From NCBI RefSeq assembly GCF_012163145.1, contig NZ_JAAVTX010000002.1, forward strand, positions 496,001-560,000: a stretch of DNA of 64,000 nucleotides. The letters run 5' to 3'. Of the stretch, positions 9,316-15,992 are shown in pieces. Origin of the DNA: Falsiroseomonas frigidaquae (GTDB lineage: Bacteria; Pseudomonadota; Alphaproteobacteria; Acetobacterales; Acetobacteraceae). Position 1 is the stretch's first letter; every line of letters begins with the position of its first letter. Under the pieces are notes generated by a model. That model was not told the DNA's origin and searched no databases. It saw only the letters and a list, made by a program, of their open reading frames with translations. The position numbers and the translations under genes were made by a program.

Positions 9316-9984
9316 TCATGCAAGCCCGGCGAGCACCTTGGCCGTCGCGCCGCTGACATCGCCGAGCTTGACGCCGCCGGCGACCCGCCCCTGCGTCGCA
9401 AGGCCGCGTTCCTGGCGGGCGATGGCGGCGCGGGCTTCTTCCTCGGCCTCGCCGGGCGGCAGGATCAGCACGCCGGATTCATCGGCCAGCACCGCGTCGC
9501 CCGGCATCACCACCACGCCGCCGATGGAAACGGGCACATTCATCCGCCCGCCGAGGTCGTAGATGCGCGTGGTGATGGGGGCGAGGCCGCGACACCACAG
9601 TGGAAAGTCGGACGCCTCCACCTCCTCCACATCGGTGCAGGCGCCATCGACGATGCCCGCCTTGGCCCCGGCCGCCTTGGCCGCCACGGTCACGCCGCCA
9701 CCCCAGCATGCATGGCGATCATCACCCAACCGGTCCACCACCAAAATGTCGCCCGGCCGCAACAGGCCCAAGGCATGGTGCAGGATGGTGGAATCCGGCC
9801 CCGGGCATTGCACCGTCACCGCGGTGCCGGCGACGCGGCGGCGCAGCAGGCCCTGGATGCTGCGGTCCACGAAGCCCCAGTGCCGCCAATGGCCCACCGT
9901 CGCGGTCTCGGTCTGCTCCAGCAGCGCCACCACCTCCGCGCTGATCTGGCCGGGCATGGGTTCGACAACGTAGCGCGGGGGCAT
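9316..9984 (-). CDS. RraA-like / HMG-aldolase-fold protein with an altered catalytic motif
   Basis: The 222-residue protein has the RraA fold. Family aldolases (4-hydroxy-4-methyl-2-oxoglutarate aldolase) show G-x(20)-R-D; here the region reads WGGGVTVAAKAAGAKAGIVD then GACTDVEEV, so the Arg is Thr while the Asp is kept. This argues against a normal pyruvate aldolase. The C-terminal GGVVVMPGDAVLADESGVLI is the conserved family strand. The gene follows the last permease gene by only 3 bases and should share its mRNA, so it probably acts on the imported compound or a product of it. Alternative: a binding or regulatory RraA homologue. Confidence 0.85.
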   Translation of the reverse strand: MPPRYVVEPMPGQISAEVVALLEQTETATVGHWRHWGFVDRSIQGLLRRRVAGTAVTVQCPGPDSTILHHALGLLRPGDILVVDRLGDDRHACWGGGVTVAAKAAGAKAGIVDGACTDVEEVEASDFPLWCRGLAPITTRIYDLGGRMNVPVSIGGVVVMPGDAVLADESGVLILPPGEAEEEARAAIARQERGLATQGRVAGGVKLGDVSGATAKVLAGLA

Positions 9985-9987
9985 GGT

Positions 9988-10776
9988 TCAGTTCCTTCCA
10001 ACGGCGCGGGTGAAGCCGACAAGTCGCTCCACCAGCAGGACAACGGCAAGGGCGACGCCGATCAGCGTCATCGCCAGCGCGGCGACCAGCGGATCGGTGC
10101 GGTTTTCGGCATAGCGGAACATCTCGACCGGCAGGGTGGACAGGCGCGGCCCCACCAGGAACAGGCTGATCACGGTCTCGTCGAAGGACACCAGGAAGCA
10201 CAGCGCCCCGGCCGCGATGGCGCCGGGCGCGGCCAGCGGCAGGGTCACGCGCAGCGCGGCCCGGAAGCGGGTGGCGCCCAGCGTCCAGGCGGCTTCCTCC
10301 AAATCCTTCGGCACGCCGCCGAAGGCGGTGGTCATGATACGCACGGCAAACGGCACGGCGACCATGGCATGCGCCAGCATCAGCCCCGGCCAGGTCGCCG
10401 CCAGCCGCATCGGCTGCATCGCCAGCAACAAGGCGAGGCCCAGCACCAGCGTCGGCAGCAGCAGCGGCGCCGCCAGGAAGCCCGCCAGCACGCCTCGGCC
10501 GGGAAATTCCAGCCGCGCGATCGCATAGGCCGCCGGCATTCCCGCCGCCAGCGCGATGCAGGCGACGCCGGCCGCCAGCAGCGCCGAATTCCGCAGCGCC
10601 GCCATCAACTGCCCATTGTCGATCAGCGCCGCGTACCAGCGCAGCGAGAAGCCCGGCGGCGGGAAGTTCAGGAAATCGCCGGCCGAGAAGGAGATGATGA
10701 ACACCAGCAGCGCCGGCGCCAGCAGCAGCGCATAGCCGCAGATCGCGGCCAGGCGCAGGAACCAGCCCGGCCTCAT
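9988..10776 (-). CDS. ABC transporter permease, PotC type (polyamine/opine/iron class)
   Basis: This 262-residue inner-membrane protein has six hydrophobic segments. The cytoplasmic coupling loop EEAAWTLGATRFRAALRVTL is the EAA motif of binding-protein-dependent permeases. PotC-type features include a short N-terminus before the first helix and the segment VSFDETVISLFLVGPRLSTL, typical of spermidine/putrescine-class permeases. It pairs with the PotB-type permease encoded just upstream. Its ATG overlaps the stop of a 22-codon mini-ORF (ATGA at 10776-10773), so translation is probably coupled. Confidence 0.92.
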   Translation of the reverse strand: MRPGWFLRLAAICGYALLLAPALLVFIISFSAGDFLNFPPPGFSLRWYAALIDNGQLMAALRNSALLAAGVACIALAAGMPAAYAIARLEFPGRGVLAGFLAAPLLLPTLVLGLALLLAMQPMRLAATWPGLMLAHAMVAVPFAVRIMTTAFGGVPKDLEEAAWTLGATRFRAALRVTLPLAAPGAIAAGALCFLVSFDETVISLFLVGPRLSTLPVEMFRYAENRTDPLVAALAMTLIGVALAVVLLVERLVGFTRAVGRN

Positions 10777-10841
10777 GCGAACCTCGGAAGGGCGCGGAAC
10801 GCGGCACGCGGCAGCTCGGGAAAGAGCCAGCCCGGCCTCAT
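10773..10841 (-). CDS. 22-codon mini-ORF bridging the two permease genes
   Basis: This tiny frame encodes a 22-residue peptide beginning MRPGWLFPELPRAAF. Its ATG overlaps the stop of the upstream permease (ATGA, 10841-10838) and its TGA overlaps the ATG of the downstream permease (ATGA, 10776-10773). The first 15 bases (atgaggccgggctgg) are identical to the start of the downstream permease gene, so the segment looks like a partial duplication of that start. It may serve only to carry ribosomes across the 65-base gap. A functional peptide is not suggested by the sequence. Confidence 0.45.
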   Translation of the reverse strand: MRPGWLFPELPRAAFRALPRFA

Positions 10842-11671
10842 CGTGGCGCCTCCCGCCCGGCCAGCACGCCGCGCAGCACCATCGCCACCACCAGCGTGCC
10901 CAGCAGCAGCATCGCCAGCGCGGCGGCGGCCGGCCAATCCACCGTCTCCAGCGCCAGGTCGAAGATCTCGGTCGCCACCACGAAGACGCGCCCGCCGCCC
11001 ATCAGACGCGGCGTGATGAAGGCGGAGACACCGAGCACGAAGGCCAGTGCGAAGGCCGCAGCCAGCGCCGGCGCGGCCAAGGGCAGCGTCACGCGGAAGA
11101 AGGTGCGGCTGCGCGTGGCGCCGAGCGTCGCCGCCGCTTCCTCCAGCCGCGAATCGAGGCGCGACAGGCCGGCGATCAGCACCAGGCAGCAATAGGGCAT
11201 CAGGCTCTCGGTCAGGCCGATCCGCACGCCGGTCAGGTTGTTGATCAGCCGCAGCGGCTGGCTGGTGAGGCCAAGCCCCGTCAGCAGCGCATTGATCATG
11301 CCCTGGTCGCCGAGGATCGCCATCCACCCCACCACGCGCGCGGTGCCGGAGACCAGCAGCGGCGCCACCGCCATCAGCGCCAGCACGCCCCGCCAGCGCG
11401 GCGGCGCGCTGCGGATCAGCAGGGTCACCGGCAGGGCGAGCGCCACCGCCGCCGCGGCCGCCCCGGCCGACAGCGTGATGGTGTTCCACGCCAGGTCCCA
11501 GGTGAAGTCGTCGGTGACGATCTTCGCATAGGTCTCCAGCGTCCAGGCTTCCTCCATGGCGCCCATATCAGTGGTGCGGTTGAAGCTGATGCGGCCCAGC
11601 AGCAGCACCGGCCAGACGAAGCCCGCCGCCAGGATCAGCGCCGCGGGCAGGCACAGCAGAAGCCCGATCAC
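10838..11671 (-). CDS. ABC transporter permease, PotB type
   Basis: This inner-membrane permease of 277 residues starts at a GTG that overlaps the stop of the ATPase gene (GTGA, 11671-11668). The first helix, IGLLLCLPAALILAAGFVWP, begins at once, and longer in-frame starts would lie inside the ATPase gene. The EAA loop is EEAAATLGATRSRTFFRVTL. The long periplasmic loop after helix 1 (ISFNRTTDMGAM...) is usual for PotB-type subunits. It pairs with the PotC-type permease to form the channel for the substrate delivered by the binding protein. Confidence 0.9.
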   Translation of the reverse strand: MIGLLLCLPAALILAAGFVWPVLLLGRISFNRTTDMGAMEEAWTLETYAKIVTDDFTWDLAWNTITLSAGAAAAAVALALPVTLLIRSAPPRWRGVLALMAVAPLLVSGTARVVGWMAILGDQGMINALLTGLGLTSQPLRLINNLTGVRIGLTESLMPYCCLVLIAGLSRLDSRLEEAAATLGATRSRTFFRVTLPLAAPALAAAFALAFVLGVSAFITPRLMGGGRVFVVATEIFDLALETVDWPAAAALAMLLLGTLVVAMVLRGVLAGREAPR

Positions 11672-12720
11672 GCCGGGAACACCCGCAGGTCGCCCGGCTC
11701 GACACCGAGCCGCAGCGCATCGCCGGGGCGCAGCAGCGCCGCCTGTGTGCCTCCGGGCACTTCCGCCAGTAGCCTTCCGGCCGGGCTGTCGCATTCCAGC
11801 GTGATGATGTCGCCCGTATAGGTGCGGCGGGTGACGCGCGCCGGCAGCGCATTGGCCGCCTCCACGCCATCCGCCAGCGGCCGCAGATGATGCGGCCGGA
11901 TGAATATCTCGGCGCGGCCGGATGGCGGGGTTTCCGCCGCCTGCAGCGTGGCCTCCCCGGCCCGCAGCAGGCCCGGGCTCACCACCTCCGCCGCCAGAAT
12001 GGCGGCGCGGCCGACGAAGGTGGCGACGAAGCGGGTGGCCGGTCGCTCGAACACCTCCTCCGGCGTCGCCAGTTGTTCGATGCGGCCCTGGTGCATCACG
12101 GCGACCAGGTCGGCCATCGCCAGCGCCTCCGTCTGGTCATGCGTGACGAAGACGGTGGTGGTGCCGAGGCGTTGCTGCACGGCGCGGATTTCGTCCCGCA
12201 CCTCCTCCCGCAGCTTGGCGTCCAGCGCCGAGAGCGGTTCGTCCAGCAGCAGCAGGTCCGGCTGCGGCGCCAGCGCGCGGGCCAGCGCCACGCGCTGCTG
12301 CTGGCCGCCGGAAAGCTGGCGTGGCTTGCGGGCGGCGAAGCCTTCCAGGCCGACCAGCGCCAGCGCATCCGCCACGCGCTTCGCCCGGTCGGCCCGTGCG
12401 ACGCCGCGCATCTCCAGCCCGAAGGCCACGTTGCCGGCCGCCGAGAGATGCGGGAACAGCGCGTAGGATTGGAACACCACGCCCATGTTGCGCCGGTGCG
12501 GCGGCAGCGAGGTCACGTCGCGCCCCGCCACCTGGATGCGCCCCTCATCCGGCACCTCCAACCCCGCGATCATCCGCAGCGTCGTGGTCTTGCCGCAGCC
12601 GGAGGGGCCGAGCAAAGCGAGCAGGGCGCCCTGCGGCAGGTCGAGCGAGATACCGTCCACCGCCGGCGCGGCGGTACCGGGAAAGCGCCGTGTCAGGCGC
12701 TCCAGCCGAAGATGCGTCAC
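11668..12720 (-). CDS. ABC transporter ATPase, PotA type
   Basis: This 350-residue ATPase powers the import system. Walker A is GPSGCGKTTT near residue 37, signature LSGGQQQRVALARAL near 137, Walker B LLLLDEPLSALD near 160 and the switch His in FVTHDQTEALAMAD. The C-terminal third is a TOBE-type regulatory domain (AEIFIRPHHLRPLADGVEAA) typical of PotA/FbpC/UgpC ATPases. The start is a GTG overlapping the stop of the binding-protein gene (GTGA, 12720-12717); the frame stays open upstream, but only as antisense-like shadow within that gene. Confidence 0.93.
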   Translation of the reverse strand: MTHLRLERLTRRFPGTAAPAVDGISLDLPQGALLALLGPSGCGKTTTLRMIAGLEVPDEGRIQVAGRDVTSLPPHRRNMGVVFQSYALFPHLSAAGNVAFGLEMRGVARADRAKRVADALALVGLEGFAARKPRQLSGGQQQRVALARALAPQPDLLLLDEPLSALDAKLREEVRDEIRAVQQRLGTTTVFVTHDQTEALAMADLVAVMHQGRIEQLATPEEVFERPATRFVATFVGRAAILAAEVVSPGLLRAGEATLQAAETPPSGRAEIFIRPHHLRPLADGVEAANALPARVTRRTYTGDIITLECDSPAGRLLAEVPGGTQAALLRPGDALRLGVEPGDLRVFPA

Positions 12721-13760
12721 CGGCTGCTGGCTGCGATCACCTCGCGCCGCCAGCGCTGGTTCCAGCTGTCGCGCAGGCGCACCATCTCGGACCAGTTCAG
12801 CCCGATCACGCGGCTGCGGTTTTCCGGCGCCAGCGCGGTGCGGCCGAGCGCGGCGGCGGAAACCTGGGCGCGGGAATTGGTCGGGCCGTAGAACATCCGC
12901 TCGGTGAAGGCGGCCTGGGCTTCCGGCGAAAGGGCATGCGCCATGAAGGCCAGCGCCTGGGCGCGGTTCTTGGAATTGGCCACCAGGTTGATGGTGTTGA
13001 TCTGGAACACCGTGCCTTCCTGCGGCAGCGTCACGCCGATGCGGCCCTGCGACTGGTCGCTGTACAGCTGCGCGCGGGCGTTCCAGCCGGTGGCGAAGCG
13101 CACCTGGTTGTTCAGGATCAGCGTGTAGCCATCCGGATTCGGGTCGAAGGTCTGCACCGCGGGTGCCAGTTCGCGCAGCTTCGGCATGGCGGCGCCGATG
13201 TTGCGCCAATTGCCGCTCTCGGCATGCGCGAGGATGGCGGTCAGCGCCAGGCCCTGGATGTTCGGCGGCGCGGACAGCGCGACCCGCCCGCGATGTTCCG
13301 GCGCCCACATCGCGGCGAGGCTGGTCGGTGCCGGCGTCACCGCGCGGCTGTCATAGACCATCACCAGATGGTCGTAGGTGACGGCCGGGCCACATTCGCC
13401 ACCGGCCTCGCGGCCCTGCTGGTCGACATCGCCGATCACGGGAAGCGTGCTGGCGTCGATCTTCTCGACCAGCCCCTCGGCGCAGGCGATGGCGGCGGTG
13501 GTTACGTCCATGATCACCACGTCGATCTGCGGATCCGCACGTTGCGCGCGCAGAGTGCCCAGCATGGCCGCGCTGGTGCCGCCATCATGGTACTGCACGG
13601 CGGTGCCGCGGGCGGCGGTGAAGGGCGCAATCACCGTCTGGGTGTAGTTGTCACGGAAGATGCCGGCATAGGCCTGCAGCGTGATCTGCCCGCCACCCTG
13701 GGCATAGGCCGGAACGCCGAGGCCTATCGTGGCGATGGCGGCAAGCAAGGTGCGGCGCAT
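12717..13760 (-). CDS. ABC transporter periplasmic solute-binding protein (PotD/opine-binding class)
   Basis: The 347-residue protein begins with the signal peptide MRRTLLAAIATIGLGVPAYA, cut before QGGG; this leader sets the start at 13760 rather than an in-frame codon 33 bases upstream. The mature part has the class of fold seen for iron, polyamine and opine receptors: ITLQAYAGIFRDNYTQTVIA, a central DVVIMDVTTAAIACAEGLVE and the C-terminal LNWSEMVRLRDSWNQRWR. It heads a five-gene operon (binding protein, ATPase, two permeases, RraA-like). The ligand cannot be named; a polyamine, amino-acid derivative or opine-like acid is plausible. Confidence 0.9.
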   Translation of the reverse strand: MRRTLLAAIATIGLGVPAYAQGGGQITLQAYAGIFRDNYTQTVIAPFTAARGTAVQYHDGGTSAAMLGTLRAQRADPQIDVVIMDVTTAAIACAEGLVEKIDASTLPVIGDVDQQGREAGGECGPAVTYDHLVMVYDSRAVTPAPTSLAAMWAPEHRGRVALSAPPNIQGLALTAILAHAESGNWRNIGAAMPKLRELAPAVQTFDPNPDGYTLILNNQVRFATGWNARAQLYSDQSQGRIGVTLPQEGTVFQINTINLVANSKNRAQALAFMAHALSPEAQAAFTERMFYGPTNSRAQVSAAALGRTALAPENRSRVIGLNWSEMVRLRDSWNQRWRREVIAASSR

Positions 13761-13837
13761 GGTGCGGTCCCCGATCCGTGGATTCCGCAGCATGGCAACG
13801 CATTACCCCGCTTGCCAAGCACTCGTGTCGCGGTTGC

Positions 13838-14272
13838 TCAGCGGCGGTTCATGAAGCCCACCACCGCCGCGGTCAGCGCCGCGCCGATGGCACCCTTCTT
13901 CAATGTCTGGCTCCGCAGCAGCGGCGCCAGGATCATCGCCTGCGTGGCGGTATCGCCCATCTGGCGCAGCGCCGCCTGGCGCAGCGCCAGGGCTTCCTCC
14001 GCCACCACGTCCCGCGGCGGCTTGCGGGCCACCAGGGCCAGGATCGCCGCCAGCACCAGATCCGCGGAGGCGACGATCAGCGCCGACCAGACCGGCCCCA
14101 TCCCAGGCACCAGGGCTGCGAAGGCCGCGATGTGCAGCATCACCAGCATCAGCACCGCGAAGATCGCCGCCGCGGCAGCGAGGCCCGCCTGGATGGCGTA
14201 GCCCCGGCCACTGCGGCGCAGGTACAGCCCTTCCGCCTGCCAGGCGGCGCGAGCCAGGCTCAGCAGGCGCAT
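13838..14272 (-). CDS. Phage-holin-superfamily-like membrane protein, partner of the DUF883 gene
   Basis: The 144-residue protein has two central membrane segments (about residues 28-55 and 62-82) and a charged, helical C-terminal half ending in a short hydrophobic stretch (KGAIGAALTAAVVGFMNRR). This layout is that of the small holin-X-like membrane proteins found next to DUF883 genes in many alphaproteobacteria; a lytic role is not implied. It follows the DUF883 gene by 15 bases and is probably transcribed with it from the EcfG-like promoter, suggesting a role in envelope stress or desiccation response. Confidence 0.75.
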   Translation of the reverse strand: MRLLSLARAAWQAEGLYLRRSGRGYAIQAGLAAAAAIFAVLMLVMLHIAAFAALVPGMGPVWSALIVASADLVLAAILALVARKPPRDVVAEEALALRQAALRQMGDTATQAMILAPLLRSQTLKKGAIGAALTAAVVGFMNRR

Positions 14273-14287
14273 GATGCCGCCCGCCGC

Positions 14288-14623
14288 TTACTTGCGGTCC
14301 GGGTAGACGTAGGTGCGGTTGCCCATCAGCCGGCCGACCACATAGCCGCCGAAGGCGGCGGCGGCGACGAACAGCAGCGGCTGGGCGCGCACGGTGTCGG
14401 ACAGCGCGGTCGCGTTGTCCTCGATGCTGTGGCGGGCGCGGCGGGTGTAGTCCTCCACCGTCTCCGCGGCATGGCCGAGCGCCGGGGTCACGCGCTCTTC
14501 CATCAGCCGCTCGACCTGGCTCCGCAGGCGGGCAAGCTCGGCGCGCGCGTCATCGGCCAGGCGGCCGCCGGCGGCCGTGGCGTCGTCGCGGATGTTCTTC
14601 ATGTCGTTGCCCATCTGGGACAT
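14288..14623 (-). CDS. DUF883 (ElaB/YqjD-like) membrane-anchored stress protein
   Basis: The 111-residue protein starts MSQMGNDMKNIRDDA at the ATG at 14623, with AAAGGA 9 bases upstream. A long amphipathic helix (LARLRSQVERLMEER) is followed by a single C-terminal membrane segment, LLFVAAAAFGGYVVGRLM, with the glycine pattern typical of DUF883. E. coli ElaB and YqjD are inner-membrane proteins made in stationary phase that bind ribosomes. An EcfG-like promoter ends 35 bases before the ATG, which supports general-stress control here. Confidence 0.9.
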   Translation of the reverse strand: MSQMGNDMKNIRDDATAAGGRLADDARAELARLRSQVERLMEERVTPALGHAAETVEDYTRRARHSIEDNATALSDTVRAQPLLFVAAAAFGGYVVGRLMGNRTYVYPDRK

Positions 14624-14657
14624 GATCGTTTTCCTTTCGGGATCGTGGTGTCTGACG

Positions 14658-14682
14658 AACGCCGGGAATCCAGTATGGTTCC
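14658..14682 (-). promoter_or_regulatory. EcfG-type general stress promoter upstream of the DUF883 gene
   Basis: On the minus strand GGAAC (14682-14678) is followed after exactly 16 bases by CGTT (14661-14658). This is the GGAAC-N16/17-CGTT consensus of the alphaproteobacterial PhyR-EcfG stress response. It lies 35 bases before the DUF883 start, giving a 5' leader of roughly 25-30 bases. The function of the downstream genes agrees with this. No EcfG or PhyR gene is in the window. Confidence 0.7.
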
Positions 14683-14776
14683 AACCGGCCGTCCTGTCTT
14701 CGCCGCAATGCGGTATGATACTTCCTTCGTGCTCCGGGGCAGGTCTAAATGGCGCCGGGCGGGATGGGGACGAGCG

Positions 14777-15838
14777 ATGCGCGGGCGGCGGGATTGGCTG
14801 GCGGCAATAGGCCTTTCGCCCCTGGCCGCGGCTGCCGGATCGGCCCCTTTGCACGCCCAGGGTCCGCGCGACCTGACGGTGGTGTCCTGGGGCGGCGCCT
14901 ACCAGGACGCGCAGCGGGACGTCTATTTCCGCCCCTGGATGACCGCGCGCGGCGCCCGCATGCTGGAGGAGAACTGGGACGGCGGCATCGACGTGCTGCG
15001 CGCCCGCATGCGCGCCGGCGGCACCAACTGGGACCTGGTTCAGGTGGAAGGCGACCACCTGCTGATCGGCTGCCGCGAGGAGCTGTTCGAGCCGATGGAC
15101 TGGGACGCCATCGGGGGGCGGGACGCCTACCTGCCGGAGGCGGTGCACCCCTGCGGCGTCGGCGCGGTGCAGTATGCCTTCATCCTGGCCTGGGACCGCG
15201 CGCGCCAGACAGCGGCGCCATCGGGCTGGGCGGACATCTTCGACCTGGCGCGCTTCCCCGGCCGCCGGGCGCTGCGGCGCGGCCCGAAGACCACGCTGGA
15301 GATCGCCCTGATGGCCGATGGCGTGCCGGTGGCGCAGGTCTATGACCTGCTCGCCACCCCGCGCGGCCAGGACCGCGCCTTCCGCAAGCTGGACAGCATC
15401 CGCGCCGAGATCGCCTGGTGGGACCGCGGCTCGCAGCCGCCGCTGTGGCTGGCGAATGGCGAGGTGGCGCTGGCCTGCGCCTATAACGGCCGGATCAGCG
15501 CGGCCAATCTGCGGGACGGGCGGGATTTCGGCATCGTCTGGCGGCAGAACCTGGCCGGGCTGGGCAGCTGGGTCATCATGCGCGGCAGCCCCAACAAGGA
15601 ACGCGCGCTGGACCTGCTGCGCTTCGCCGGGCAGGCGGATGTGCAGGCCCGGCTGCCGCGGCTGATCCCCTATGGCGTCACCGCGGCCGGCGCCCATGCG
15701 CTGCTGCCGGCGCCGCTGCTGGCGCAACTGCCGACCGCGCCCGCCCATGTCGCGGCGGCGCTGCGGCTGGACGAGCAATTCTGGCTGCGCCACCTGGACC
15801 CGCTGAGCCGGCGGTTCACCGCTTGGCTGCGCGGCTAG
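14777..15838 (+). CDS. Lone periplasmic solute-binding protein (PotD-like, family 1)
   Basis: The 353-residue protein starts MRGRRDWLAAIGLSPLAAAA with a signal region ending near LHAQGP; several longer in-frame starts exist but precede the leader. The mature part reads LTVVSWGGAYQDAQRDVYFR, the usual opening of polyamine/opine-class receptors, and later FGIVWRQNLAGLGSWVIMRG and NKERALDLLRFAG. No ATPase or permease gene is adjacent on its strand, so it must work with a transporter encoded elsewhere, possibly the related importer at 9988-13760. It diverges from the stress operon. Confidence 0.88.
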   Translation: MRGRRDWLAAIGLSPLAAAAGSAPLHAQGPRDLTVVSWGGAYQDAQRDVYFRPWMTARGARMLEENWDGGIDVLRARMRAGGTNWDLVQVEGDHLLIGCREELFEPMDWDAIGGRDAYLPEAVHPCGVGAVQYAFILAWDRARQTAAPSGWADIFDLARFPGRRALRRGPKTTLEIALMADGVPVAQVYDLLATPRGQDRAFRKLDSIRAEIAWWDRGSQPPLWLANGEVALACAYNGRISAANLRDGRDFGIVWRQNLAGLGSWVIMRGSPNKERALDLLRFAGQADVQARLPRLIPYGVTAAGAHALLPAPLLAQLPTAPAHVAAALRLDEQFWLRHLDPLSRRFTAWLRG

Positions 15839-15906
15839 AGCGTGATCCGCGAAGGCGGAATCGCCGTAGCGGTGAACCACCCTCCCAGCAAAGGCTAAGG
15901 CCAGAG

Positions 15907-15930
15907 CATGATCCGTGTTTGCGGATCATG
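15907..15930. repeat. Perfect 9-bp hairpin between a binding-protein gene and priA
   Basis: The arms catgatccg (15907-15915) and cggatcatg (15922-15930) enclose a 6-base loop, and a third half-copy catgatccg follows at 15939. The element lies between convergent genes, 68 bases after the solute-binding gene stop. It could stall transcription on either strand, but no T-run follows. Similar agcatgatccg sequences occur as scattered repeats in other alphaproteobacteria, from memory. Confidence 0.55.
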
Positions 15931-15992
15931 GTCCAGACCATGATCCGTCCGATTGGCCGGATCTCGTGCTCCAGAAGCCATTGTTCAGGCCG

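Noticed and set aside
13778-14776. Long N-terminal extension of the lone solute-binding protein
   Set aside because: The frame is open upstream across the DUF883 and holin-like genes, but the signal peptide begins at 14777 and the extension is shadow sequence.
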